Source: Neospora caninum Liverpool (lineage: Eukaryota > Apicomplexa > Conoidasida > Eucoccidiorida > Sarcocystidae). From it: 64,000 nucleotides of DNA. The position numbers and the translations under genes were made by a program. The notes beneath the pieces were generated by a model. The model worked only from the letters and a program-made list of their open reading frames with translations, did not search any database and was not told the DNA's origin. Every line of letters starts with the position of its first letter. The first letter of the stretch is position 1. The DNA is taken from assembly GCF_000208865.1 (NCBI RefSeq), contig NC_018393.1, positions 992,001-1,056,000 of the forward strand, given 5' to 3'. This document shows, piece by piece, positions 1-12,900 of this stretch.

Positions 1-458
1 AACCTGGACGTTTCCCTTCACGCCTTGCTCCTCAGTCTTCTCGCGAGGATCTCTCTTTTATCTCCACTCCTCTCTCCCTGGAAACCACGCGGCCCTCGCG
101 CGAAAGCCGCTAATTCGGGTCGTCGTTCTCGCGAGACACAGCCGTGGAAAATCGCACTCGTGACAGAGAAACATGAGTGGGGTGTAAACGGTCAGAAAGC
201 GCATTTCATTAGACATCTTAGATTTGATCGTCCATACATACGGCTTTTAAAACAACTTTACAAAACCAAGAAACTCTAGAGATTTACAGTCGACTTCAAA
301 CTGACCACTCACAGATCAATCCACAATTCTAATTATTACACTCTGGAAAGATCCGACCCTTCGTCTTTCAGATGAGTTACGAGCTCAGTGGTTGTGTCGT
401 TCCACGCGTGTGTATTTATAAAAATGCAGGGAAACGCGGGTCCACTTGGCCGCCTTAC
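1..458. other. Left-edge region, probable intron or 3' part of the TauE/SafE gene
   Basis: This stretch lies downstream, in the minus-strand sense, of the last recognisable exon of the TauE/SafE-like gene (542..459). That exon ends at a good donor, GTAAGG, so the gene should continue leftward. I could not identify the next exon here. The open frames present have no recognisable family and mostly lack ATG starts. A minus-strand AG at about position 4 could be an acceptor, but nothing supports it. Confidence 0.35.
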
Positions 459-3400
459 GATCTGCCATCGCGTCCGGGGACCGCCCTTGACGATGGTGAA
501 CACCAAGTTGATGGCATAGACGACAAACATGGCGAACCATTTCTGAAGGTAGGAAACAAAAAGGGAAAAGCAGGAACGAAGAATGCAACCAAGCGCCACC
601 TGGTTTTCGCTTTTCCCTCGTCCCTTCTCCACTTTCCACGCCGTGCCTTTCTCCCACATTTTCCCTCACATATTCACTTACGACAGAACTGTGTCCACGT
701 AGGGCGTAACGCAACGACTGAGGCGCAGTCGCGAGCGGCACAGTGTCGGGCGAAGACCCAGTGAGGGCTGATCCTTTCCTTCTCTCGCTTTCACGTGGCT
801 TCGGCTCCACTGAAAAAGCAGATAGGAGAAAGAGACGTCGTGTCGCGCGCGCGGAAGAACAGGTATGTTCGCGTCACAACACAACTTCCACTTCGCAGCC
901 TTCCCTCCGCACACGGCAACACCCTCCACACGTGACAACGAGCGCAGAGGCACGCGTCCGCACTTGCTTGCTTTCTCACCTATCAACGAGTAGCATCTGC
1001 GTCACTAGATATATATATATATATACATATTCAAATGGATAAAAACATACAAGTATATATTTATGTACATACATATGCATATATAGTGTCTGTTAGCGAA
1101 AAAACACCCATGTTCGGTAGCCTGTGTACGCGTCTACCTGTTCACTGGAGATTGGCTGACAGTATGGTTCGATCTGCGCGATGGGCATGCACGACAGTGA
1201 ATGCTAGGAAGCATTGATTCGTTACGTGCTTAGACAGCAGATTCTTTGGGGTATCGCGGTCTCACGAGAAGGCACAGTGATGCGATGTTCATCTCCTTCG
1301 CAGGCGCCGTGGCGGGGACTAGCGTCGGCAAGGTTTTCTCCGTGTGCCTCGCCGTCGCCAGCGTTCGCGGTCGATCTGCTGTCTTGTTGACTCTTTGCTC
1401 TCTGGGACTCCCCATCGCTGTTCTCGGTTTCACTTTGCGTCACAGGCACGAATTCAAAGTCTGACTTCCTGGCGTCTCGCTTCGCTGCGTCACCTCCGTC
1501 GAGGCCTTCGTTTGCGGCCGCTGCCTGTGTCGCGTCGCGGTCTGCGCCCTGCGTGGGGTCAGTTTTCGCGTCTCCTCGCACGTCCGTGCAGCGCTGTGCG
1601 CGCTCTTCCTCTTCCAGCTCCTCCGCTTGCAGGACTTCGCACACGCTCCCGCTGCGCTGCTCCAACAATTTCCGCGCGGCTGCGCCTTCCCTCTTGAGTC
1701 GCATCATCTGCCGAGAAGTCTTGTACGCAGTCGCAAAGAGCAGAACCACCAACACGGCCATGATCAGGTACACAGGCCAGCATCGGTTGATCACCAAGCC
1801 GTAGGTTGCACCAGCAATCTGCATAGGGCCCATGAGCAAAACCTAAACAGACAGCGCAGACAGCACAGGCAGCGCACAGATTCCATGCGCCTGCAAAAGG
1901 TGCTCGCGTCAGGGAATGCGAAACAGAGCTCTTCTGCTGAAGCCGCTTCCGCTCCCTCCATATCCCTCGCCCGTCACCTCTGACGCTGCATGCATTGTCG
2001 GGTCATCATGCCTCAGGTCAGCACTCGGGCCAGCGGAGCACGTATGTACACACAAACGCATAGCCAAGTATACGTCCTTTTACTTGCATATATGTACATC
2101 TGTCTATATATCGACATCTACTTATGCACTTGCATATATAGTGCCTAGGCAAGAAAGGCTGCACCATGACATTTGCATCGGCCTACGCCTCACTGCGTAT
2201 CTGGTTGCCAGTGAAGTGATGAGAACAAACGTTTCTCTTTCCTTTTCTGCGCACCAAATCAAGATCAATGGCGGGACGATCTGCGAAAGGATGACGGCGA
2301 AAGAGGTTAAGACACGTGCCCGCAAGAGACCCCCCGAACATGAGAGCCTGACTCGTGGCTGTGGCTTCATATACGGTGAATCCCATGACAAGAATCATGA
2401 TCGGGACGTAAATCGCGCCGCCTGAACGCAAGCAGAGAAGCGTGAAAAGACGAAACGCGTGGAGGCGCCGACAGAACGAATATCGAGAATGGAGGCGCAG
2501 CGAGAGGCCGGAAAGTGTAGGAAACAGAGACAGCACATCCGAAAAAGGATGATTTCGTTCTGTGCGTCAATGTTGATGCTCGGTTACACATTTTAAACGC
2601 GAACATCCCGGGTAAACTTTGACCTTTTTCAAACCTGCCTGGAATCATAAAAGGAACCCCCGTCCATTGTCGAAAATATGCATTGATGGACCTATTCCGT
2701 ACAGCCTAACATAAGGAGACCGCCATAGTGAAATCAGGATACTCGTACAGCTGGTATGCAAACGTTGGCTCTCAATTATGCGCTGGACACAGAGGAGAGT
2801 GCGGCAAGGCGAGGCTCGACCGGTGAAAAGACGTCGGCAAAGACGAGAAACCACTGGGAACAGAGCGCACGTGCGCGCGAGAGGGCAAATGAGGAAGAGG
2901 AATACGGAAGGAATGGAAACCGGAGCGCGAAGACGCAAGAGGAAGAACTCCGAAGCGAAGCAGGAAGGAATGCCATAATGGACAAGCAGAAAGTCAGAAG
3001 CTGTTAGCACTCGTCCTTCTGTCGCTTCCCTTCGCTTCCCCTGCCTCAAACTTTACGGCGAACTTCCTCCTTCCTCTTCCTTTGCGTCTCCGTCCTTCTC
3101 TCTTCAGGACCTGTTCCCCATTTCTCTAGAGGCGCCTCTCACCTCCCGCGCCGGCTGCAACAGCAATGATGCTCGCAGAGCCAATGGCGAGCACGCCGAC
3201 GACGTCCAGCGGGTGAGCGAGGTCTGCAACGCTTTTCCCCTCCGCTGTGGAGTCTTCTGCAGCGCTCAATCGACGAGGCTTGAGCAGAGAACCCGCGGCG
3301 TTCTCTGCTTCTCTGCGGTCCCCTCGGAGCCCGAACGAAAGGCTTTCTGCATGCTCGGCAGACGGCGGGTCTGACACTGCATCCGCAAAGAGCCACGGCA

Positions 3401-3770
3401 CAAAGGAAGAGGAGGCGACAGAAGATGGCGAGGCAGGTCCAGACACAGAGCGAAAGAGCTCAGGCAGTGGACCCAGAAGAGAAGAAACAAGCAACACGGC
3501 AGCAAGAACCGCGAAATGTAGGGCGGTTGAAAGCAGGAGGGAAAGCGCGCGAGCTTGGGGTCTTCCCGTCTTTGCGGGCACGGGCCTTCTGTCTCTTGTG
3601 TGCATGCGCGAAGGACACAGTGCGCGAAAAAAACCGGGATGAGGGCACGACGGGGCGGAAGAAGACATGTGCTTCCGGCTGGTGCGCCTAGCGGGCGACT
3701 CTTCTCGTTCCCGCGGAAGACTCGGAGTGGAGGCACACCGCGCCGATCGGACACTGCAGGGCTTCTCCAT
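459..3770 (-). CDS. TauE/SafE-family membrane transporter (partial at left edge)
   Basis: This is a multi-pass membrane protein of the TauE/SafE (sulfite/sulfonate exporter-like) family. Seen exons on the minus strand are 3770..3143, 2421..2255, 1842..1222 or earlier, and 542..459. The first two junctions keep phase: GAG|GTGAGA joins at CAG|GC, and TTG|GTGCGC joins at TTAG|GT. The spliced frame gives the family core with motifs AAGAGGGAIYVPIMILVMGF, ATSQALMFGG and a following MGPMQIAGATYGLVINRCWP helix. A basic, Ser/Pro-rich N-terminus comes first, with one membrane segment near residue 85. After the first half comes an acidic linker of about 150 residues rich in Asp, Glu, Gln and Ser. Exon 542..459 carries another hydrophobic helix (KWFAMFVVYAINLVFTIVKGG) like the start of the family's second half. 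The junction from the linker exon to that exon is unresolved: read straight through, the linker exon ends at a stop at 1222, and the two better donors there are out of phase with the next exon. The start at 3770 is the first ATG of the exon. Substrate is unknown; the family is linked to sulfur-containing organic anions. Confidence 0.75.
1000..1090. repeat. TA/CATA-rich microsatellite island
   Basis: An alternating (TA)n run is followed by TACATA-type repeats. It lies between the linker exon and the last visible exon of the TauE/SafE gene, so it is most likely intronic. A similar island lies at about 2040-2145 in the preceding intron. Confidence 0.8.
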
Positions 3771-6700
3771 GGTCGAAGACGAAAGAAGCCCGAAAAAACC
3801 CACGCGGATAAACAGGCAAGAGAAACCAGGGGGGGTCTTCCTGTCTGGTTACCGATCTTAAGCGCTATCGGAAACAAAACCGAATGCCAGTCGGCTGCTT
3901 TTCGCCACAAGCACGTTCCAGAGGCGCAGCACTGTAGGACTTCTCTTCTTCCCGACTCGGGTTCGACGCAAAAATTCCGTGTTTCTCGGGTTTACACACT
4001 GGTGACCCACGCCGGGCACGCGGCGCCGGCGCTGTTATCGAACTCCGCGAGAGCGCGCCTTGTTCTTGGCCCCTGGACAATCTGGCAGGGCGCCTTCATT
4101 TGCCTGGTCAGTCCAGAACTCTGGAAACCTTTGAAATCAGCTTCTGAAGGCCAAGAGCCGCTGAGTGCTGCTCTCGGGAGAACCGGAGTGCGATCCGAGG
4201 GGCGTGAGGGAGAGAGGATGAGACGGCGGGGGGTGCCCGTCAACGGCACGAATGTGCAACGGCGGGTCTTTGTCTGCCTCTTGCAAAAGAAGGACACGAG
4301 CGTTTGAAAGGTTTGTTCCAAGGTGGACTCGCCAGAAAAGTGAGGACCCGACCGCGGACGACACAGAGGACGGTGTCGATCCCCCCCGTCGATGCATGGC
4401 TCCAGGTCTCCAAGAACTCTTGCACTTTGTCAAGCGAAAAAAGGCGCGATCTAGAGACCGGAAGCAAGAAAAACAGCGGTTTCCCAGAACGACGAATCGA
4501 AAAGGCGACGGCTCACGAAAAAATCCAGGAAGCTGGAATCTCCTGACCGTTGAGAAAACCATCTATTCACCGAGAAAAGACAGACTGGCGGGTCCTCTCG
4601 TCTCAGAACCCGCCACCCGAGTCGCCTGTGGCGTTTTTTATTTCTTATGCGTGCAAAGAAACCTGTGGACTTTCCATGCAAAAATCTGTTGACTTCCCTT
4701 TAATTTGAGGGATGCAAAAAACCAACGTGTTCCAAACTGTGCGGGTATTCCCTTGTAGCGGCGCCGATTGGTAGCTTCGTCCAGCATGCTTTTGTCCAGC
4801 TTTTCGCAGATGGTTGGGGCCTCCCTCGATGGTAAGCCAAGGCGCAAGGCAGAGTTGGTACGGCGCAACCCGGAAACTGCTGTCACTGCAGGATTCCGGA
4901 CAACTGAAGGAATTACACTCGATTCTTGCTGCACGGTTTCGAGTGCACACAAGCAGTGCGTTCTTCAGTGGCTACAGAAGCCTGATACGGACCTGCGCGA
5001 CCGCAGTTGGTGAAGGAAAGAGAGCTTGTGGAGAGGATGGGGGCATTTTAGTGAAGCAAAAACCACAAAAAAACGCGTTGAACCGGAACCTTGAGATCGG
5101 AACTCATGCGAAGCGAAACTCCGCCCCCGACCCCTTCTCCCCACAAAGTTAACCTTTCGTCTTGTGCCTGTTTGCTGGGCAATGGGAGAGCTTGAGTGCT
5201 TCTTCGGCAACTGCAGACGTGCGATTGCGCTTGAGCTACACTTTTCAAGTCTTTCTCGAATCCTCCATAAAGGGGGTTGGCTCGTTGGACGTCGTTGGAC
5301 CAGGGAAACTCACGCGGGCGGTGTCATGGCCAGCAGAAACCCCCCCTCCCCCCTGCCTTGTTGGATGTATCGGGCTGACAGGAGCGGCAAATTTCAATGT
5401 GAAGGCTCTCTTGAGGTCCTAGGAGAGGGAATCTTATCGTACACTGGATGTTGTGCCGTAGCTGAGTTAGTACAGGCATCCACTGTGTTCGGACTGAACA
5501 TGTAGCAGTTGGGATACCTACAGCCCGTGATTTGTTAAAGAGGACCTGTGCACGGGGGCAGAAGCAAACGCGGTAGAAACGTTTCATTCTGACATCGTAA
5601 GCGTGAATGTGGAATAGGTTATTAGTGCAGATTCAATGCTGTTGACTCTGTGAGGCAACAACCAAAAATGCGAAACCACCACAGACACTCGCCGTCCTCC
5701 TTGCAAGCGGGGACAACAGCAAGCTCCCGCTCCTAAGCTCTTCCACACCACCAGCGCTAACTGTTCCTCAAATTGCCGGAGAAAGGTCTAGCAGGTACGC
5801 GTGGCGGATCATGATCGGACCCGTCATGCTGTTGCACACTGTGCTTAGGGCGCTAACAAGTGTAGCGGAGCAACAAGGACCCCTCTTAATGAAGATTCTC
5901 TATTATGGTCCTGCCGATGTGCTGCGGCGTCCTCCAGACGGCGACTCTTCTGACTCTTTTGTCCGGGATTGTAGATTCGATCTCAGAGTATGAAGGCGCT
6001 CAGTGACAGCCTCAGGAGTACGTACACCTCAACGCGCTGGCTGCTGCGCCGAGGAAACCATGCCCAGAAGAGCACTAGATCGCATGAGATGAGTCGGCTG
6101 TGGGTGTTGCTTACGTTCGATGCCACACACAAATTTATAGTGGTTGCCTAATGCACTCCTAGGGGCGTAGGAAAAAGCGGGTTTCTCCATTATTTCGGTT
6201 ACCGCGCTCTCTGCTATTGAGCCTCGAGCGAAACAGTTAAGATGCTGGTCCTCAACAGCATCTCGGCAATGTTGCAAAACGACGAACAGAACAAGCGTCA
6301 CTTCAGAAAATAGACAGAGCTGGAAAACAACGAGGGGACGAATGTACGCACCTGGATCCCCTCTCATTTCGAGTCACGTGGCGGCTATTGCTGGCCAGCG
6401 TACAGAATGGAAGCTTGGTAAGGAATGTGTAAGCACACAGAATGCAGTGCACCGTCCGCCGCAGGGCACTACTGAGTTGCCCGCGCGAGCACGCTTGAGA
6501 GGACTCTAAAAAACGTATCTGTGCAAGATAAACACATAAAACATTGACATAGAAATGACCAGATCCAGGCGCGCCTACAGAGATACCTATGTACCACACG
6601 TCGTCTCTTCTGCATATACAGATTGAAGATAAATGTGAAGGGACACGTGCACGCACACAATATACATGCAAATCCCAAACGACGAATGTGAATAGCTGCA

Positions 6701-7254
6701 GATTCACCAGCGTGTAAATCTTTGATATATTCGTGGAGCTTCGTCAACTTTGAACTGAAGCGCAGATCCCGAGAGTGAACAGGAAACTAAGACGACTGTT
6801 GACTGTGTCTCGTGGAGACTCAGTCCACGCTCGAACGGTCGACGATGCGAAGGAGAGGCGAGGCCGCTTCCGAGGGGGCTGACACACTGGAACAATTGAG
6901 ATTTTTCTCTGAAAAGACGGTCGACCATTCAAGACTGAGAAGAGACGTGGGAAAAATCGCATGTCAAATCCGGATTCCGCTACGAAGGGTTCCTCACATT
7001 CGGCGGACCCTCTTCTCTCTTTCCTCTCCCGTCATTCGCGTTCCGTCTCGTTCTGCATTTCTTCCGCTCTATCCCCTTCCTTGTTTCCTTTCCTTCTCGA
7101 TACTTCCCTTCCTCTCCTCCAACTCATTGGTCCTCTTCTATCTTGCTCTCTGGCCTCTTTCCTCCCTCTCTTGTTTCGCATGGGTTCTCTCTCCATCTCA
7201 CATGCCGGCTTCTGCCGCTCCCTCGTCTTTCATCCTGCGCTTTCCCTTTACGCG
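3771..7254. other. Intergenic region between the TauE/SafE gene and laforin
   Basis: This holds the 5' side of the minus-strand TauE/SafE gene and the 3' flank of laforin. Several open frames of 60-250 codons occur on both strands, but they overlap one another, mostly lack ATG starts and show no membrane, domain or signal pattern. About 7010-7250 is a pyrimidine-rich plus-strand stretch next to the laforin stop and may be its 3' UTR. I see no tRNA or repeat family. Confidence 0.5.
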
Positions 7255-9948
7255 TTAAGTGCATTGTCTCTCATCCTTAGCTTCCTCTCCCACGATCCGA
7301 CAATGACCGAACTTTGCCTGGTAGTCGCTGATGCCGTATTTCATGGCTTTCTCGTCCCAGTAGGCGACCGGGCGCCTCGCGCAAATCAAAAAATTTGCTT
7401 TTCGCAAATCTAGGCCGACGGAAAAACACAGGAAGGCGCACGCCGCGGCCACGCTGCGTCCAACGCCAGCGTTGCAGTGGATGTACACCGAGTGGCCGCT
7501 CTGGAAAAAACACACAAAAAAGAATGGTCACCGCAAAAAAAAAATGAACAGCAAACGTGTCACAGGTAGACCACGGATGAGCTGCCTCACACATTAAGCA
7601 CAGTCTACGGACGCGGAAAGGCAAAGGACGAGAGGGTAACGCAGAGGGGAGATAGGGAGAACATAAGATGCCTGATATCTTCGAGAAGCGATAGATGAGA
7701 AATGCAGAGACGAAAAGAAAAACGAGGAGCACGAGGAAGCATGTTCACCTACGCCAGAAAGAGGGACGCGTCGCGAAAGGACTATAACGTAGGCGCCTGG
7801 AAAGACCGTCAGGTTCATGACTTTTTTTTCGCTTCAGGTGGCTACGCGGGGCAGCTAGATGAACACGCGAGAAGGGGAGACAGCGCGTTTCCTTGACAGA
7901 ATGAGGAACGCGAGAGAAGGAACTGAGCTCCCCTCTCACTCCAATCAGAAGAGAAACTGAACTGCGAAAGCCGTGAGGCGTCGTACCTTGACGAGACCCA
8001 GGAGGAGAAAAGCAGCATTGGCCACTGCAATTTTCCTTGCCGAATCACACATGTCTGCCGTCGGCAGCCACACATATCGAAGACCAGAGCCGTCATACAA
8101 ATGGCTCACGGCTTCTGCTGACCGAGAACTGGCAATCGGATCCGGGTAATTATTGCTGATGAAAATGGACAGGTGGGAGAGAGACGAGCAAATCACCCGA
8201 ATTCAAGAAGGACCACCAGAGACGGAAAAAGGGACGCACGATAGGGAAAGGTAGACCAAAGACGGATGTGGGAAGCCAGGAATATCCGGAAAGAAACGTC
8301 TCTAGGCGACGCGCCAGAGCAGGAGAGACGAGACGGGATATGAGAAGACTAGCACGCAACCATGTGAAACGCAGACGCGAGAAACGATGCCTGCAGAAAA
8401 GAGAGATGCTAATCGGGGAAGAGGGAGGAGAAGGCCACCAAGCGAAACAAGAGAAAGAAGAAAGAAAAAGAAGAAAGAGATCCTGAAGAAAGACGAGAAA
8501 GAGAACACACAGCTCAGGGCTGGCTCGAATCCCTACCACAGATCTTGCTCCGTTTGCAGGTTAACAATGCAGGTCACCTTCAGCTCTTCTTTGAGATGGA
8601 GTATGTGCTTCAGCTGCCGAGGACAAGAGCCGACGAAGAATCTCGGAAATATCGTTGAATAGTGCATTCGGCATTCGCTCTTCACTGCGTTGTAAAAGCG
8701 AGTCGTCAGGTCGTTCTCCCCGACTCCTCCCGCTGACAAAAAAAGCAAAGGCGAGACAACCCACGCGTCCTATTCGATTTCGACGTCCCCTGTCCCCTTG
8801 ACTTTCCCCTTCGTCGTCTCTTCCTCCCGGTTCCTGTCTTTTGCTACCTCACTCACATTTGGCATAATCTCGAATCTCCCCCTCTCTTCCCCGATGTTCG
8901 CGTCTTTGGGCTGCCGCCCTGTCCCTATTGCCTTGTCTTTCAGTTGCCGCCCCCACGCCCAAGTTTTTCTGTCGCGCCGTTTACCTCTTGGGTCCCGGAA
9001 GTGCGCGATTCGGCAGATGTACAGACACTCGAGATTGCCGAGTTCGTTGACGTCCACGACGACATCGAAAGGATCGAAACAAAATTTCCGGTTGCTGTCC
9101 GGTCCAAAACCTTCCCAAACGACCGATTCCGACGGTCCAGGAGAAGACGGGCATCTCGAGGGCGACGGTGGAAACAGCCACTTTCTCCACGATCGAGTTG
9201 ACTCCCGTCCTTCTTCTTCCTTGTCCAGAACCTCGCTGTCTCCCGCATACGTGGCGGGCTCTTGTTCACCTGCAGTTGCGGGGACGTACGGCACGGCGGT
9301 TTCGCCATTCGGAGGATACCAGAGCACAAACTTGTACTCGAACGTGCAGTGACGCAGAGGGTGTCTCTCCAGCACGGCCTGAACATCTGGGGCTCGCGTG
9401 GCCACTCGATAGGCGGCGGCGTCCCACACGCCCTTTGTCGCCGCCACCGCGGCGGTTGAGGTGCACGAGAAGGAAGACGAAGACGCGCAGGAGAAGGAGG
9501 TGCGCGACCGCTGCTCTACCGCAGGGTACGCCGCCAGCGAGTTCTGCCTAGAGTACTCGCTCAGTACACGCTGCGAAGTCGAAAGTAACTCGACAGCGAA
9601 AGGGCAATCTCCAGGGTAGGCTTCGACGCACGGCGGCGCAGAGACGGGAGACCCGAAGCAGTGCCGGCCTTGCCACTGTCCACACCGTCTCCGGTCCGCG
9701 TTCGTGTGGGACGTAGACCGCAGCGAGCTATGGACATCATTCGACTCGCTGGGAGAACAAGCTACGGGCTCGATATCGATATCTCGAAACCAGAGGCTCG
9801 GCTCAAGGCCCTGAGGATGGGGCGCCGAGTAGGGCATCAACGGGACGCAGTGGTCCAGCTTCCACTCGCCTAGAAACGGTGCAGAGCCGACAACCCCGAG
9901 CTGGGCGTTGGGAGGAACGAACGCAATGACGCTGAAGCGGACGCGCAT
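7255..9948 (-). CDS. Laforin-type glucan phosphatase (CBM20 + dual-specificity phosphatase)
   Basis: A laforin orthologue, predicted to remove phosphate from amylopectin/starch-like glucan in the cytosol; coccidia store amylopectin, and laforin is described in T. gondii. Minus-strand exons are 9948..8985, 8732..8537, 8155..7987 and 7500..7255, with phases 1, 2 and 0, giving 524 aa. The N-terminus (MRVRFSVIAFVPP) starts a CBM20 domain with W29 in LGEWK; later strands are FEYKFVLW near residue 203 and VVWEGFGPDSNR near 276. The phosphatase starts with HYSTIFPRFFVGSCPRQLKH and has the likely general acid D421 in LPTADM. The P-loop HCNAGVGRS has nucleophile C452 and R458. The CBM20 is much longer than in vertebrate laforin, mainly through an insert of roughly 130 residues rich in Ser, Arg and Cys before FEYKF. 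The ATG at 9948 was chosen because the domain begins directly there, as in other laforins. Reading through the first donor (AAGAG|GTAAAC at 8985) extends the frame to 8770, but that tail is low-complexity and out of family. Confidence 0.93.
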
Positions 9949-12900
9949 TTTGAACAAATACAATGTACCCCGTGAGCGTTTCCTGTTCCGCCCTTTCTCT
10001 CCTGGAGCAAAAACAGATGCGAACGAGAAACGAGGTAGAGTGCCGCTCTCACTCTCGATTAACGGACCACGCCAGGCGCATGAGCACGAGCAAACCAAGG
10101 AGACACGGAGACAGAAAGGTCGAGAGACCAAGTGTCTCTCTCCCGTGAAACGACGCTGTCTTGGGCTCGTCCAACGAAGGAAAAGGAGAGCACGTTCCCT
10201 TTGATTCACGGTCAGCCTGCGGGAATGCGAGAAAGCTGCTGGGCCGAGGACACCCGCATCGGCCAGCCTTCTGTCAGAGTACAGGCACTTCCTCCGGCAG
10301 AGGCGGAAGGAAGACTCGGGAGAAAGCGAAAACCAGGATGTACTGGAACAGCGCCACACTCACGCTCCCAGGAGACGCCTGCGCGCACCGACCTCCCAAA
10401 TCAACTTTGTTGTGGTCACGTTGTAGCCGTACGGGCCATTCTAGCCGCAATCTCTCGATACACGAACAACCGCCTGGGTCATATTAGTGAGAGACAGAAA
10501 GACTGCGAAGGAAGGGAGATAGACATGAAAGTGGGAGGGTGGAGGCGGGGGTTTGAACTTCTACTGGCGACACAAGAGACTCGGCGGCCGAGCACCCCCC
10601 TCGAAACATCGCCTCCGTACTCTAGTCTTCTCTCTCAGTTTCACAGAGTGAAACAACGGCACCTGAAGATGTCCCAGGAGGTGAAGAGATAGGAGCGAAG
10701 AGAAGCAAACTGTGTACTGGACAAACTGTCGTCCCAGGAGGGACCACCGGGAACCGGAATACTGGCACGGGGCAAGGAATCAAAGAAGACACGCCCGCCA
10801 CGCCCACGGGTTCACCCAATATCCTGCGGAAACGATATTTCCTCTTGTAAGCACAACCTCTGCAGTGCAAACGAGAAGAGAAAGTTTATTGGGCAAGCGG
10901 ACCAAACACTGGTGCCACAAGAATGGCTGCCACCGAACGCCCCACGGGGAGTTGACTCCTGCGTTGTGAAACAAATTCGCGGCAAGAAACGGGAAAAGAG
11001 GCTATAGCTTTTTCGTGGCGGTAAATAAAAATATGATTACGCGCGTATATCTCCGGGATGCCTTCTCCCAAAAGGAACGGGCTCGTGTGAACGGCCACAC
11101 CGGGTAGCAGGTGCCTCCTGTGCTACCAACCGCCGCAGATCTACCAGAGACATGAAATGTCGACCAAGCAATTCCTCTGTGTGGAAACTTTCGACTTTCT
11201 CTCTTGTGTGAAAAGTAGTCCTTTAGTTCAAAATGCAGAAGGAACAAGTTCAGGGATCGTTGCATTCTGGACCTTTAGGATGTAACTGCACTGTCGCCGA
11301 AGCCCGCTCAAAAAGGGAAGTCCCGAGTTCTGGCCACCCCCAACAAATCTGTTCACTCCAAGCATCTGGACGGTCGTGTTTCTTGCCCACTATCACAAAG
11401 TATCTTTTTTGACTTCGAAAGTCATGTGGGGCGCTCCAAAAACGACGCCGCGCTCGCTGTACGGACTACTGGAATGTCCAGCGACAAAGACAGACAAGAG
11501 CTGGCACAAGACCACCCATACAGCGCAGTGAGCACCAAAGAGCGAAGAAGAAGAAAACGGCATTATAACGGCTTACAGTCCACTGAAGACGTATCAACAT
11601 GCAATTTAAAGTTTCTTCCTCCCAGGGACGGCAGACGCTGCCAGGCGCAACTTTTGCACAAGCGTGTCAGGCAGGCAGGGATACTGGACCCTAACACCCG
11701 CTCAGTACTTGTATGGCAGACCAACGGAACCACCGCCAGGTTCTTGGAAAACCAACCAAAAAAGTAACATGCTTAGCAGACGCTCGCAGTAGTCCCATAG
11801 GATTTTTCGCATAGCAGAATGACACAGAAGCAGACACGAAACGAAGAAAGTCAGTCTCAAGAAAACAGCATGCGTGTGGACGTGCAAAACGGAGGTCGCA
11901 CAGCTGGGGGAGCCGACGGGCACCGCGCCTAACGGTTTTCGATCCAACTTTCAGCAGGACAATCCCTGCGTCTTGAGCTGCCTGCGTTGACTGTGTCCTG
12001 TCGCTTGCTGTTACTTCTCAAGAGGAACGGCGAACAGAACATTCTCCCCGTCTCTGTAGGCTGGATTGTCGCAAGAGTGGAGATTCTGACAGATTAGAAA
12101 ATCATCGTGGTTTCTGGGCTGCCAGAAAGCGACCAGCATACTCACCAGGCAAAATACGCATCAGAGATGTGTGATTCAAAGAAGCAAGTATAAATGATAT
12201 CGCTGCACAAAACAAAGAAAACACACTTCCGGATGCCTACCGTCTACAGGGATGTGCACGAAATGCGAAGGCTCACGTTTGATCAGCCTGCCGAAGGCGA
12301 CAAAACAGCGGAGCCAAGGGCAAGCACCTCTCATGGACAGCTCTTCGATCTTTGTCCTTTTGTTGCTGTAGGGTAGTCAGTGCCAAAACACACTTCTGCT
12401 GGCGAGCATGTTAACAGTGCGATTCCCACCGAACGGGCGACCGCAAGTCGCTGCCAAAAACGAACCAACACGCACTCATCTTCGCGCAAGGTATTGGTGA
12501 AAAATTCAGGTGGTCTTGTACACGAGGACATTCTCGTATCACGTCACATCCTCTGGCATCTCCAAAGCGCAGTCGAATTAAGATCAGTTGGCTCCTATTA
12601 TGTCTCACCTCCGCTGCTCGAGTTGCCATTTCTGGAAACGTCTCACAACGTGTAGTTGCCGAGGGTAGCATGTTGCGTTCTCTCCCTTGGGGGTTCGGCT
12701 ACACGACATGATAGACAGGCTGGAGACCTCAGGCTCTTACTCACAGCAGGCGAATCCAGTCGACAGTTTGGTTTGCCTCTCGACCGCCAGCGCGATGTGA
12801 CGCTGGGTCGCGTGTTACGGAAAAGGAGAAGGAAGCCGCAAATCACTTCTGTTACCGTTCGGTGTAGAGCAGCCACTTTACAGCAGCACAAATCGCCGGC

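Noticed and set aside
8520..8540. tRNA T-arm-like GGCTCGAATCCC
   Set aside because: It lies at the end of laforin exon 2 and the adjacent intron, with no acceptor stem, D-arm or anticodon arm around it.
8770..8984. Extension of laforin exon 1 in frame to a stop at 8770
   Set aside because: A donor AAGAG|GTAAAC at 8985 joins exon 2 in phase and gives the expected family sequence; the extension is low-complexity and charged.
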